Below, piece after piece: positions 1 through 7,071 of a DNA stretch of 16,632 nt (positions within the stretch are counted from its first letter, which is position 1; each line of letters opens with the position of its first letter). A program made the translations under genes and the position numbers. The notes beneath the pieces are model-generated. The model was not told the DNA's origin. It made no database searches and saw only the letters and a program-made list of their open reading frames with translations. This DNA is from Methanocorpusculum sp. (GTDB lineage: Archaea; Halobacteriota; Methanomicrobia; Methanomicrobiales; Methanocorpusculaceae): assembly GCA_030539595.1 (NCBI GenBank), contig JAUNXW010000015.1, positions 1 through 16,632 on the forward strand, written 5' to 3'.

Positions 1-255
1 CAGCGAACAAAAATAACCCCAAAAAGAGTTCGCTCAAAACTATTTTACGACACAATTTTTTTTCAAAACCGCATCCATACGGATTACGGATTACGTGTAC
101 TCACTGAGAACGAAAATAGGGCTTAATTCAGGCTTCATTCGGGGGTGGGGGTTATAAGCTTTCCTGCAAAAATGCACAAAAACCACACACAAAATATTTA
201 TAGCAATAAAAAAATGACACACATCTTCGATGAAAAACACATCCCTCATAAAAAA
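1..255. other. Non-coding left edge with a hairpin
   Basis: I see no supportable gene here. A perfect 7-bp inverted repeat (AGCGAAC at 2-8, GTTCGCT at 28-34) encloses a 19-nt loop and could form a hairpin on either strand. A short tandem repeat of GGATTAC occurs near 81-95. AT-rich TATA-like stretches lie around 150-158 and 196-205 but have no convincing downstream gene. The region lies downstream of the leftward radical SAM gene, so part of it may be that gene's 3' untranslated region. One plus-strand frame is open from base 1 to 126, but this is too little to call a gene end. Confidence 0.4.
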
Positions 256-1296
256 TCAGCACCAGTTTGACAGCCTCAGCTGCTTACTTCTGCCAAGAGA
301 AAGATAAGGCAGTGCTCTTCTCATAATGACGCCGCAGTTTTTGAGAACAGCAGGATTTCTCACATTTACCTTATTTCTTGCGTTTATAATATTCCTGGCG
401 CTTACAACTCCTATACCCGGAACTCTCAAGAGTTCTTCAAAGCAGGCAGACTCAGGATTTATCTCGCCGATATTTTTCGCAAGAAGTATTTTCGGGTCAG
501 TATTCAAAAGCATGCCCTCATCGTCAAAAACTCCTGAAGACTCGCTTCGGCTGTATTTATAAAGCCTCAGCAGAGCATCCATCTGATACCAGCGGTTTGC
601 ACGCCATATCGGTGTATTTTCATGCTTTTCAAGGGGTGTTTCTGAAATAGCATGAAATGCGGAGTAATAAATCCTTGCAGGACGATATTTTTCATAGCTT
701 GTCATTACGGTATTAAAAATATCACAGTCGCTTTCATCCGCTGCGCCCACAACAAACTGCGTGGAATGTTTTTCCGGCATAATTTCTGCAAGCCATTTGT
801 GGCGCGTGAGTAAGTCTGATGAATAATCTTTAACCGTTGCAAGCTCAGAAAGATACGAAGCGTTTGGCGCTTCAAGATTTATGCTTAAACGTGTTGCATA
901 TTTTGCGATTTCCGCAATGTCAGAACGTTCTGCTCCGGGAAGAACTTTTAAGTGAAGATATCCATTAAATCCGGCTTCGCGAATCAGGCGGGCAGTTTCG
1001 GTTAATTTTTCCATTCCCAAATCCACGTCGCCTCTTGGTATCCCAGTACTTAAAAGAAGTCCCCCGACTTTTCCCTGACGATAAAGTTCAAGAAAACCGT
1101 GAGCCATTTCTTCGGGCGTAAAATTGATTCCTTTTTGTCTTGTGCAGACTTCGCAGTAAGCGCAGTCAAAGGAACACGTTCCTTCCAAAAGGATTCTCAT
1201 AGGATGACAGCCTCTGTGTTTACCTTCGTTTCTTCCTGTCTGGTCGAAGAACTGACCGCTTGTTGCTCTTTCAATTTTACGTGTAAGTTCTGACAT
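256..1296 (-). CDS. Putative DNA modification/repair radical SAM protein with helix-hairpin-helix
   Basis: The 346-residue protein has a radical SAM cluster motif CxxxCxxC (C41, C45, C48, in CSFDCAYC) and extra nearby cysteines C30 and C51. Near the C-terminus (about 289-304) is a helix-hairpin-helix with the PGIG signature, a non-specific DNA-binding element. This layout fits the COG4277/TIGR03916 family, annotated as a putative DNA modification/repair radical SAM protein and typically encoded with a uracil-DNA-glycosylase-like partner. The reaction is unknown. No such partner is visible in this window. The protein is somewhat shorter than the roughly 400 residues usual for the family. The ATG at 1296 lies about 30 nt from a TATA-like element at 1321-1330, so the leader is very short. 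The stop is TGA at 256-258. Family call is firm; function is inferred. Confidence 0.85.
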   Translation of the reverse strand: MSELTRKIERATSGQFFDQTGRNEGKHRGCHPMRILLEGTCSFDCAYCEVCTRQKGINFTPEEMAHGFLELYRQGKVGGLLLSTGIPRGDVDLGMEKLTETARLIREAGFNGYLHLKVLPGAERSDIAEIAKYATRLSINLEAPNASYLSELATVKDYSSDLLTRHKWLAEIMPEKHSTQFVVGAADESDCDIFNTVMTSYEKYRPARIYYSAFHAISETPLEKHENTPIWRANRWYQMDALLRLYKYSRSESSGVFDDEGMLLNTDPKILLAKNIGEINPESACFEELLRVPGIGVVSARNIINARNKVNVRNPAVLKNCGVIMRRALPYLSLGRSKQLRLSNWC

Positions 1297-1320
1297 TACA
1301 ACTACAAATATGATATCGCA

Positions 1321-1345
1321 GTATATAAACCCCCAACCGCGCGGT
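1321..1345 (-). promoter_or_regulatory. TATA box with adjacent palindrome ACCGCGCGGT for the radical SAM gene
   Basis: On the minus strand GTTTATATAC (1321-1330) is centred about 30 nt before the radical SAM ATG, a normal distance for an archaeal TATA box with a very short leader. Immediately upstream of the TATA/BRE position is a perfect 10-bp palindrome, ACCGCGCGGT (1336-1345), which stands out in this AT-rich sequence. It is placed where a DNA-binding regulator could act, but no regulator is identified. Confidence 0.5.
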
Positions 1346-1606
1346 GCGTTAATGCCCCTGCGGCGACAATGCCCTTTATTTTCGTTTAATTTAAAATCAG
1401 AAAGAAATCTACGGCTTAAATTTTGGTGAAAAACAGTGGGCGAGTAATTTTTTATATTTTTGCGAAGGGAGATTTTGAATTGAATTTTTTATAGGACATC
1501 ACCTATACAAAATAATTTAGAACATGCCCTATAGTAGATTCAAATCAAAATTGGACAAGCTCTACATCACCCAATCAATCACTCACAATTAATACGAATC
1601 CAATCC

Positions 1607-1649
1607 AATACATAAACATTATTTATCACAGAAAAAAGGAAGGGTAGAA
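1607..1649 (+). promoter_or_regulatory. Probable pyrG promoter and ribosome binding site
   Basis: A TATA-like element AATACATAAA (about 1607-1616) would place transcription start near 1635. The purine-rich GGAAGGG at 1638-1644 sits five bases before the ATG and is the clearest Shine-Dalgarno site in the left half of the window, supporting the start at 1650. A second AT-rich element (TTATTTATC, near 1620) is too close to the start to leave room for this site. Confidence 0.5.
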
Positions 1650-3233
1650 ATGAAATATGTAGTAGTAACCGGCGGAGTAATGAGCGGTCTTGGAAAAGGC
1701 ATAACAGCCGCTTCCATAGGCAGAATTCTGATTAACAGAGGATACCACGTAACGAGCGTAAAAATTGACCCGTACTTAAACATCGACGCAGGATTAATGA
1801 ACCCCGCACAGCACGGAGAAGTCTTCGTCCTAAAAGACGGCGGAGAAGCAGACTTAGACCTCGGAAATTACGAAAGATTCCTTGACATCGAACTCACATC
1901 AGACCACAACCTCACAACCGGAAAAATCTACTCATCAGTCATTTCAAAAGAAAGACACGGAGATTATCTCGGTGCAACAGTTCAGATTATCCCACACATC
2001 ACAGACGAAATCAAAGACAGAATCAAAAACGCCGCTGAAAGCTGGACTGACAAAGACGGCAACCACGCAGAAATCTGTATTGTTGAAATCGGGGGAACTG
2101 TCGGAGATATCGAAAGCATGCCGTTCCTTGAAGCAGTTCGTCAGATGCACTGGGAACACGGAAACGGAGATTTCGCGCTCGTTCACGTAACACTCCTCCC
2201 AGCAGATACAATGGGTGATTTGAAAACCAAACCCACTCAGCACTCGATAAAAGCCCTCCGTGAACTCGGACTTGAAGCAGACATCATCGTCGGCAGAAGT
2301 TCACTGCCCTTATCAATTTCCACCAAACGCAAAATATCCTCATTCTGTGATGTAGATGTTCACGCCGTAATATCTGCTGAAACCGCGCCGGACACATACA
2401 TGGTTCCAATGGGACTTGAAAAAGAGGGAATGGCAGATGTTCTCCTCAAACTCCTGAAACTCGAACCGAACAAACCTGACAACAGCTGGTACTCACTCAT
2501 TTCCAAAGAATACACAAAGCGCATCAACGTCGGAATAATTACCAAATACGGTGTTGAAGACGTCTACATCTCAATAAAAGAAGCCCTCAAACACGCGGGA
2601 AGAAGCCTCTCAACCGAAGTCAAAGTTCACTGGCTCGACGCGGAACAATACACAAATCAGGACTTATCAGACCTCGATGGAATTTTAATCCCCGGAGGTT
2701 TCGGCAACCGTGGAATTGAAGGAATGATTTCAGCAATCACCTTCGCAAGAGAAAACAAAAAACCTCTGCTCGGACTTTGTCTCGGTTTCCAGCTCTGCGT
2801 AATCGAATTCATGAGAAACGTTGTAGGCTACAAAGACGCAACAAGCGAAGAAATGGGCGCTGGAACTCACGCCATTGCTCTCCTTCCAGAGCAGGAAGGA
2901 GTTGAAGATTTAGGTGGTACAATGCGTCTTGGAGATTACCGCGTAACTCTTAAAGCCGAGTCAAAACTTGCAAAACTTTACGGCAAAACAGAAATAACCG
3001 AGCGCCACAGACACAGATATGAAGTCAACCCCAAGTATATCGATGAAATCGAAGCAAAGGGCATGAAATTTGTGGGCAGGAACGGTCGAAGAATGGAAGC
3101 GCTTGAACTTGAAAATCACCCATATTTAGTTGCAACACAGTTTCATCCTGAGTTCAGGTCAAGACCTACAAGACCTTCGGCACCGTTTGTGGGATTTGTG
3201 AAAGCCTGCCTTTCAAACCAGAAAAAAGAGTGA
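1650..3233 (+). CDS. pyrG: CTP synthase
   Basis: This enzyme makes CTP from UTP, ATP and glutamine in the cytosol, the last step of pyrimidine nucleotide synthesis. The 527-residue length is normal. The N-terminal synthetase domain (about 1-265) shows the P-loop SGLGKG (13-18), the HGEVFV and DLDLGNYERF segments, the EIGGTVGDIES motif and KTKPTQHS. The C-terminal class I glutamine amidotransferase domain (about 285-525) has the nucleophile C377 in LGLCLGFQ and the partner residues H499 and E501 in FHPEF, plus the conserved RHRHRYEVNP segment. All catalytic residues are present. A good ribosome binding site precedes the ATG. guaA follows after 3 nt, so the two form an operon. The sequence has an archaeal look (for example DAGLMNPAQHGEVF). 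Confidence 0.98.
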   Translation: MKYVVVTGGVMSGLGKGITAASIGRILINRGYHVTSVKIDPYLNIDAGLMNPAQHGEVFVLKDGGEADLDLGNYERFLDIELTSDHNLTTGKIYSSVISKERHGDYLGATVQIIPHITDEIKDRIKNAAESWTDKDGNHAEICIVEIGGTVGDIESMPFLEAVRQMHWEHGNGDFALVHVTLLPADTMGDLKTKPTQHSIKALRELGLEADIIVGRSSLPLSISTKRKISSFCDVDVHAVISAETAPDTYMVPMGLEKEGMADVLLKLLKLEPNKPDNSWYSLISKEYTKRINVGIITKYGVEDVYISIKEALKHAGRSLSTEVKVHWLDAEQYTNQDLSDLDGILIPGGFGNRGIEGMISAITFARENKKPLLGLCLGFQLCVIEFMRNVVGYKDATSEEMGAGTHAIALLPEQEGVEDLGGTMRLGDYRVTLKAESKLAKLYGKTEITERHRHRYEVNPKYIDEIEAKGMKFVGRNGRRMEALELENHPYLVATQFHPEFRSRPTRPSAPFVGFVKACLSNQKKE

Positions 3234-3236
3234 GTT

Positions 3237-4763
3237 ATGGAGTCAATATTAGTTCTTGATTTCGGCGGTCAGTATAATCAGCTTATCGCAAGACGTGTGA
3301 GAGAAGCGAATGTTTTCTGTGAAGTAAAGCCATGCACAATTTCTCTTGAAGATATTCGTGCCGGCAATTATTCGGGAATTATTTTTACCGGCGGACCTGC
3401 AAGTGTTTACGCTGAAAACGCACCTCATGTTGATGCAAAAATTTTTGAGCTTGATATACCAGTTCTTGGAATCTGCTACGGCGCACAGCTTACTGCATAC
3501 ACTCTCGGCGGAAAAGTAGCCCATGCAGACAAAAGAGAATACGGCAAGACGGAAATTGAAACTTCTGCTTCGAAGATTTTTAACGAAGTCCCTCATGAAA
3601 CAACTTGCTGGATGAGCCACGGCGACCAGATTAAAGAACTCCCCGCAGGTTTTGCCGTAACCGCAAAAAGCCCTGAATGTCCTGTTGCCGCAATGGAAAA
3701 CCCGTCAAAGAATATTTACTGTGTTCAGTTCCACCCGGAAGTTATGCACACGCCAGAAGGATTCAAGATGCTCAAAAACTTCCTTTACGACGTCTGCGGA
3801 TGCAAAGGAGAGTGGCACATGTCTTCTTTCGTTGATGAACAGATAGCCTCTCTTAAGAAAAAGATAGGTGATAAAAAAGTTCTCTGCGCACTGTCAGGCG
3901 GGGTTGATTCTTCTGTTGCCGCTGTTCTTGTTCACAAGGCAGTCGGCAAACAGCTCACCTGCATTTTTGTTGACCACGGACTTTTAAGAAAGAACGAAGG
4001 CGACGAGGTCGAAGAGGTTTTCAGAAAGCAGTATGATATCAATTTAGTCCGTGTAAATGCAGAAGAGAGGTTCTTAACCAAACTGAAAGGCGTTTCAGAC
4101 CCCGAGAGAAAAAGAAAAATCATCGGCGAGGAGTTTATCAGAGTTTTTGAGGAGGAGGCTAAGAAAATAGGTTCGGTTGATTTTCTTGTGCAGGGAACAA
4201 TTTATCCGGATGTGATTGAGTCAGGTCCTGGAAATGCTGCGGTTATTAAGAGCCACCACAATGTCGGAGGTCTGCCAAAACATGTTGATTTTAAGGAACT
4301 CATCGAACCGCTCAGAGTTCTTTTCAAGGATGAGGTCAGGCGTGCGGGAACAGAGCTTGGTATACCAGACAATTTAGTCTGGCGTCAGCCATTCCCGGGA
4401 CCCGGACTTGCAATAAGAGTTATCGGAGATTTGACAAAAGAGAAACTTGACCTCTTAAGAGACGCGGATGCAGTTTTCCGCGAGGAAGTTTCAAAGGCAG
4501 GACTTGACAGAGCGATTAATCAGTATTTTGCGGCTCTGACAAATATGAGAAGTGTTGGCGTGATGGGCGATGAAAGAACTTACGATTATGCAATTGCTCT
4601 CAGGGCAGTTACAACCACAGATTTCATGACTGCCGATTGGGCGCAGATACCTTTCCCTGTTCTTGAAAGAATTTCAAACAGAATAATCAATGAGGTTGCG
4701 CATGTCAATCGTGTGCTTTACGATATTACAAGCAAACCTCCGGCAACTATTGAATACGAATAA
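3237..4763 (+). CDS. guaA: GMP synthase, fused glutamine-hydrolysing type
   Basis: The enzyme converts XMP to GMP using ATP and ammonia released from glutamine. The 508-residue protein carries both functions. The N-terminal amidotransferase (about 1-190) has nucleophile C80 in GICYGAQL and H166/E168 in FHPEV. The ATP pyrophosphatase domain follows with the PP-loop SGGVDSS at 220-226. The C-terminal dimerisation domain ends in the typical KPPATIEYE. The start lies 3 nt after the pyrG stop, and the purine-rich GAGTGAG overlapping that stop can serve as ribosome binding site. Many archaea encode the two halves as separate genes, so a single bacterial-type chain is notable. The sequence resembles Firmicutes enzymes by eye, suggesting transfer; this is inference. 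Confidence 0.97.
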   Translation: MESILVLDFGGQYNQLIARRVREANVFCEVKPCTISLEDIRAGNYSGIIFTGGPASVYAENAPHVDAKIFELDIPVLGICYGAQLTAYTLGGKVAHADKREYGKTEIETSASKIFNEVPHETTCWMSHGDQIKELPAGFAVTAKSPECPVAAMENPSKNIYCVQFHPEVMHTPEGFKMLKNFLYDVCGCKGEWHMSSFVDEQIASLKKKIGDKKVLCALSGGVDSSVAAVLVHKAVGKQLTCIFVDHGLLRKNEGDEVEEVFRKQYDINLVRVNAEERFLTKLKGVSDPERKRKIIGEEFIRVFEEEAKKIGSVDFLVQGTIYPDVIESGPGNAAVIKSHHNVGGLPKHVDFKELIEPLRVLFKDEVRRAGTELGIPDNLVWRQPFPGPGLAIRVIGDLTKEKLDLLRDADAVFREEVSKAGLDRAINQYFAALTNMRSVGVMGDERTYDYAIALRAVTTTDFMTADWAQIPFPVLERISNRIINEVAHVNRVLYDITSKPPATIEYE

Positions 4764-4773
4764 GACAGTGTAA

Positions 4774-4800
4774 CGGCTTAAACAGCCATTGCTTTTTTTT
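4774..4800 (+). terminator. Terminator after guaA
   Basis: A small hairpin (GGCT, loop TAAAC, AGCC at 4775-4787) is followed by eight T residues at 4793-4800. T-runs are the main archaeal termination signal. The site lies 11 nt past the guaA stop, between convergent genes. Confidence 0.65.
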
Positions 4801-4846
4801 AGATTTTGTATTGCTGTCTTAGATAAAAGTCAATTTGATATTCTCT

Positions 4847-4868
4847 AAAAAAAGCGGATTGTTAATCC
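4847..4868 (-). terminator. Terminator after the lipoprotein gene
   Basis: On the minus strand a perfect hairpin GGATT-AAC-AATCC (4868 down to 4856) is followed by GC and seven T residues (4853-4847), directly after the lipoprotein stop. It forms a back-to-back terminator pair with the one after guaA. Confidence 0.65.
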
Positions 4869-4872
4869 AAAA

Positions 4873-5346
4873 TTATTTTGTGTCTCTGTATTTGTACAAA
4901 GCGTCGCTTATGACAACAGTTTCTCCGGTTGTATAGTGTGCAACCGCTTTAATTCTGTCTTCAACGAACGGTGTTGACGAACCTGTAAATTTCAGGACAT
5001 CTCTTTGTTTCGGTGAGGTAAATGTCTGAGTGATAACCTGTTTGTCATCTGCTCTGTAAAGGGTTACATCAATTGTGACAATTCTGTCAGTTCCTGCTCC
5101 TCCTGCGTATTCAACCTCAATTGCGGGTGTTAGCGAGTTGCGGTTGATGTTAAGTACTACCTGATAAAGCGAGGCAGGATTTGGGAATGGATCAGTCTGA
5201 CCTACGGTAAGACTGAAATCGTTTGGAGTTTCAGTCGGGCTTGCTGTAGGCTGAGTGCTTGGGTTTTCAGAATTTCCTGTGCAGCCCGCAACAGCAATTA
5301 CAGCAGCGAGTGCTAACAGAACGAGCAATAAATAAATTTTTCTCAT
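4873..5346 (-). CDS. Small predicted lipoprotein of unknown function
   Basis: The 157-residue protein begins with a short basic start (MRK), a hydrophobic stretch (about 4-20) and a lipobox-like VAGC with C22 as the likely lipid-modified residue, so it is probably exported and membrane-anchored. Next comes a flexible Thr/Pro/Ser-rich linker (about 23-42), a common spacer in archaeal surface proteins. The remaining roughly 110 residues look like a compact beta-rich domain (alternating hydrophobic strands such as VVLNIN and IVTIDVTLY), perhaps an archaeal immunoglobulin-like fold, but I cannot name a family. There is no Shine-Dalgarno site. The TATA-like element 25 nt upstream suggests a leaderless mRNA. 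It stands alone between two terminators and a promoter. Confidence 0.8.
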   Translation of the reverse strand: MRKIYLLLVLLALAAVIAVAGCTGNSENPSTQPTASPTETPNDFSLTVGQTDPFPNPASLYQVVLNINRNSLTPAIEVEYAGGAGTDRIVTIDVTLYRADDKQVITQTFTSPKQRDVLKFTGSSTPFVEDRIKAVAHYTTGETVVISDALYKYRDTK

Positions 5347-5365
5347 AGTAAATAATTGACTGTTA

Positions 5366-5376
5366 GAATTAAATAG
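5366..5376 (-). promoter_or_regulatory. TATA box for the lipoprotein gene
   Basis: On the minus strand CTATTTAATTC is centred about 25 nt before the ATG at 5346. With transcription starting about 25 nt downstream of the TATA centre, the message would begin at or beside the start codon, in keeping with the absence of a ribosome binding site. Confidence 0.5.
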
Positions 5377-5480
5377 ATTGTCATGAGAGTAAAAACGAGG
5401 CTGTTCAATCGTAAAAAAATCTGTTGGGCAGGGGGTTTATTTAGCAAGACACCTAAATACACAAAACACTTCACGAAAAA

Positions 5481-5801
5481 TTACAAATCATTCATTCTTA
5501 AAATACACGAGGCTCTTTTTTCATTGCTTTCGAGTTTTCCGAATGCGTCTGCAAGAAATTTCAAAGCGTCCTTGTTATCAGGCGACAAGACAAGACATCT
5601 TTCGAGAACAGAAACCGCATCTCCGTATTTTTCAAGGAAGAACAAAGATTTTCCGCGTCCTAACCATGCTTCAAAATCATTGGGTGTCATTTCTGTTATC
5701 CTCAGGTAAGCCTCAGCTGCTTTTTCGTATCTTCCGCTTTCAAAGCATGAAGCGGCCGTCTCTTTCCAGAATTCAGGATTTTCCGTAGGATGAAATGTCA
5801 T
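5481..5801 (-). CDS. Small TPR-repeat protein
   Basis: The protein is almost entirely tetratricopeptide repeats, helical pairs that bind partner proteins. Using the ATG at 5801 it has 106 residues. Two clear repeats are visible (beginning at PEFWKETAASCFESGRYEKA and FEAWLGRGKSLFFLEKYGDA), each with the W/A/G/Y/A spacing of TPRs and ending in a P-N/D turn, followed by a partial third. No signal peptide or membrane segment is seen, so it is probably cytosolic. An alternative TTG start at 5819, only 3 nt after the upstream stop, would add six residues; neither start has a good ribosome binding site. It follows the TIM-barrel gene closely and is probably co-transcribed with it. Partner unknown. 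Confidence 0.75.
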   Translation of the reverse strand: MTFHPTENPEFWKETAASCFESGRYEKAAEAYLRITEMTPNDFEAWLGRGKSLFFLEKYGDAVSVLERCLVLSPDNKDALKFLADAFGKLESNEKRASCILRMNDL

Positions 5802-5822
5802 TGAATAATAATTATGCAACGC

Positions 5823-6635
5823 TCAATATAAATCTGTTCTGAAATATCTGCATTCATCCGAAAGAAGTTTTATTTTCTCCTCGTACGATAGATTTCTGCC
5901 TATGTTCAAATCCTCAAACTCAAATGTCACAAGCCCGCCGTAATGAGTATCGGATAATTTTTGCTTGAGCAGTTCACCCTCTTTTGTTTCTTTAAGAGGT
6001 GTATGCATTTTATCAGAGCGTCCGAGGCTTGAATGAATATTTACCATTCTGTCAGAACATTCATCGATAAAATTCATAGGCTCGCCTAAAAGTTGAGCAT
6101 GAGCATAGTCAAAAGTGAAATAGAGCCACGAGTGTTCATCAAGAACTTTTCTGATTTCAGCTGGTGTTGTCATGTGAGCATTTATTGCAGGCGGCATATT
6201 TTCAAGCGCGACTTTGACGTTATCCTCAAGATTTTTTTCTATGGTTTTCAGATATTCTTCAAAACGTTTTTTGTCGGTTGGAGATATAGGTCTTTTTGCA
6301 GTACGCTTTCCGGGGTGAATTGTCATTACTCCGCCTCCAAGTTCTGAGAGAGCCTGCATAGATTTTATGGAGTAGTATCCGCTCAGTTCAGCAACCTTAG
6401 GATTGAAAGAACAAGGATTTAAATCAAACACAGGTGCATGCACGGCTATCGGAAATAATTTTTGAAAATTCTGTTTGCAGAAACGAAGTTCTTCTGTGTC
6501 TGCTCCTCTGAGCCAGAAATTAGGTGATTCCATCCAGAATTCAAGCGAATCAAGGTTTGCTGCTTTCATTGCTGAAAATATTTCCGGCGGGTCATGTTCA
6601 TGGAAAAACATACATGAGGCGCATAGTGAATACAT
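5823..6635 (-). CDS. Sugar phosphate isomerase/epimerase-like TIM-barrel protein
   Basis: The 270-residue protein belongs to the xylose isomerase-like/AP endonuclease family 2 TIM-barrel superfamily (COG1082 type), whose members are metal-dependent isomerases, epimerases or endonucleases. The expected metal-binding positions are visible: E145 in ALENMP, D176 and H179 in FDYAHA, H201 in NIHSSLG and E239 in FEFED, plus H107 in IHPG. This pattern favours an active enzyme, but the substrate cannot be read from the sequence. Archaeal homologues are often left as hypothetical. The ATG at 6635 has no ribosome binding site; a TATA-like ATCATATAAC lies about 20 nt upstream. A TPR protein gene follows after a few bases. 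An AP-endonuclease role is a less likely alternative. Confidence 0.85.
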   Translation of the reverse strand: MYSLCASCMFFHEHDPPEIFSAMKAANLDSLEFWMESPNFWLRGADTEELRFCKQNFQKLFPIAVHAPVFDLNPCSFNPKVAELSGYYSIKSMQALSELGGGVMTIHPGKRTAKRPISPTDKKRFEEYLKTIEKNLEDNVKVALENMPPAINAHMTTPAEIRKVLDEHSWLYFTFDYAHAQLLGEPMNFIDECSDRMVNIHSSLGRSDKMHTPLKETKEGELLKQKLSDTHYGGLVTFEFEDLNIGRNLSYEEKIKLLSDECRYFRTDLY

Positions 6636-6763
6636 ATTTTAGTATTACCCGTTATATGATAGAAAGGTTTGCGAACGGGATTTTTTCACGACCGGACAAT
6701 CTCAATAAAATTGGAGGTGAACTGCCGGGTGGAGTACTTTTACGGCAGTTGGTAGATTTACAA

Positions 6764-6913
6764 TCAGGCTCCGCAATTTTGCCGCTTAATGGGGTTTGCG
6801 GCGTTATTGAATTTTGCTGGATCGAATTCTCTTTGTATTTCCTGAGTGTTATGATGTGTGTTTAGAACTTTTGGGAGATACAGAACCTGACTGTAATTTT
6901 TTGAGCCGCTCAT
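6764..6913 (-). CDS. Possible small protein of 49 residues
   Basis: A minus-strand frame runs from ATG at 6913 to TGA at 6764. It starts MSGSKNYSQVLYLPK and ends in RQNCGA; the product is polar, with no membrane segment, signal peptide or recognised motif. Support is contextual only: a TATA-like ATTATATATC (6944-6953) is centred about 36 nt upstream, with a perfect palindrome between it and the start. There is no ribosome binding site. An ORF of this length can occur by chance, and an overlapping plus-strand frame is also open. Low confidence. Confidence 0.25.
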   Translation of the reverse strand: MSGSKNYSQVLYLPKVLNTHHNTQEIQREFDPAKFNNAANPIKRQNCGA

Positions 6914-6921
6914 AAGAACTG

Positions 6922-6953
6922 CTTACTATTAGTAAGTCATGACGATATATAAT
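6922..6953 (-). promoter_or_regulatory. Operator-like palindrome beside a TATA box
   Basis: CTTACTATTAGTAAG (6922-6936) is a perfect palindrome with 7-nt arms around one central base. A strong TATA-like element ATTATATATC lies just beside it at 6944-6953 (minus strand). A repressor bound at the palindrome would cover the expected transcription start. The element could control the small ORF at 6913 or an untranslated transcript reading towards the TIM-barrel gene. Confidence 0.45.
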
Positions 6954-7071
6954 GCTTCTTAAATTAAATTCAGAACTCCGCACGCCATAAACCCCATATT
7001 GATATATAAAATATCGGTGCGCGAAAAATACATGCCGAAAAATATCAATCAAATAAGCACAAAAAAAAAGA

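Larger units (their letters stand above)
1297..1649. other. Divergent intergenic region between the radical SAM gene and pyrG
   Basis: This 353-nt stretch holds promoters for both flanking genes and no supportable ORF. Next to the leftward promoter is a GC-rich palindrome. At 1490-1507 a perfect 6-bp hairpin (TATAGG, loop ACATCA, CCTATA) is followed by ATGCCCTATA at 1524-1533, which matches the inverse of TATAGGACAT at 9 of 10 positions. At 1551-1563 lies TTGGACAAGCTCT, a copy of the repeat end seen twice near 12100-12312. Just before pyrG is a run of CCAAT-like words (about 1570-1610). Confidence 0.5.
6636..7071. other. Gene-poor 436-nt intergenic stretch
   Basis: This long gap separates two leftward genes. 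It holds: a T-rich run just after the metallo-beta-lactamase stop (minus strand, about 7060-7069), probably a terminator; several TATA-like elements (6944-6953 and about 6999-7012); a perfect palindrome at 6922-6936; a possible 49-residue ORF on the minus strand; and two small inverted repeats (CTGCCG/CGGCAG near 6722-6748 and GCCGC/GCGGC near 6781-6802, the second flanked by CAAT/ATTG). A plus-strand frame is also open across 6524-6865 but half of it is the shadow of the TIM-barrel gene. It may be a decayed gene; I cannot identify one. Confidence 0.4.

Noticed and set aside
1..126. Plus-strand frame open from the left edge to 126 (about 41 codons)
   Set aside because: No recognisable protein sequence, and the region includes a perfect hairpin and a tandem 7-mer; two plus frames are open here, as expected by chance in AT-rich DNA.
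5383..5709. Plus-strand frame of 108 codons opposite the TPR gene
   Set aside because: Antisense to clear TPR repeats; no motif of its own.
6524..6865. Plus-strand 113-codon frame with a GGELPGG segment that hints at a P-loop ATPase
   Set aside because: Its first third is antisense to the TIM-barrel gene, no P-loop lysine follows, and the segment has no other family motif. It could at most be a decayed gene.
6849..7052. Minus-strand 67-codon frame in the intergenic gap
   Set aside because: No family resemblance, spans TATA-like and palindromic elements, and overlaps a differently framed small ORF.
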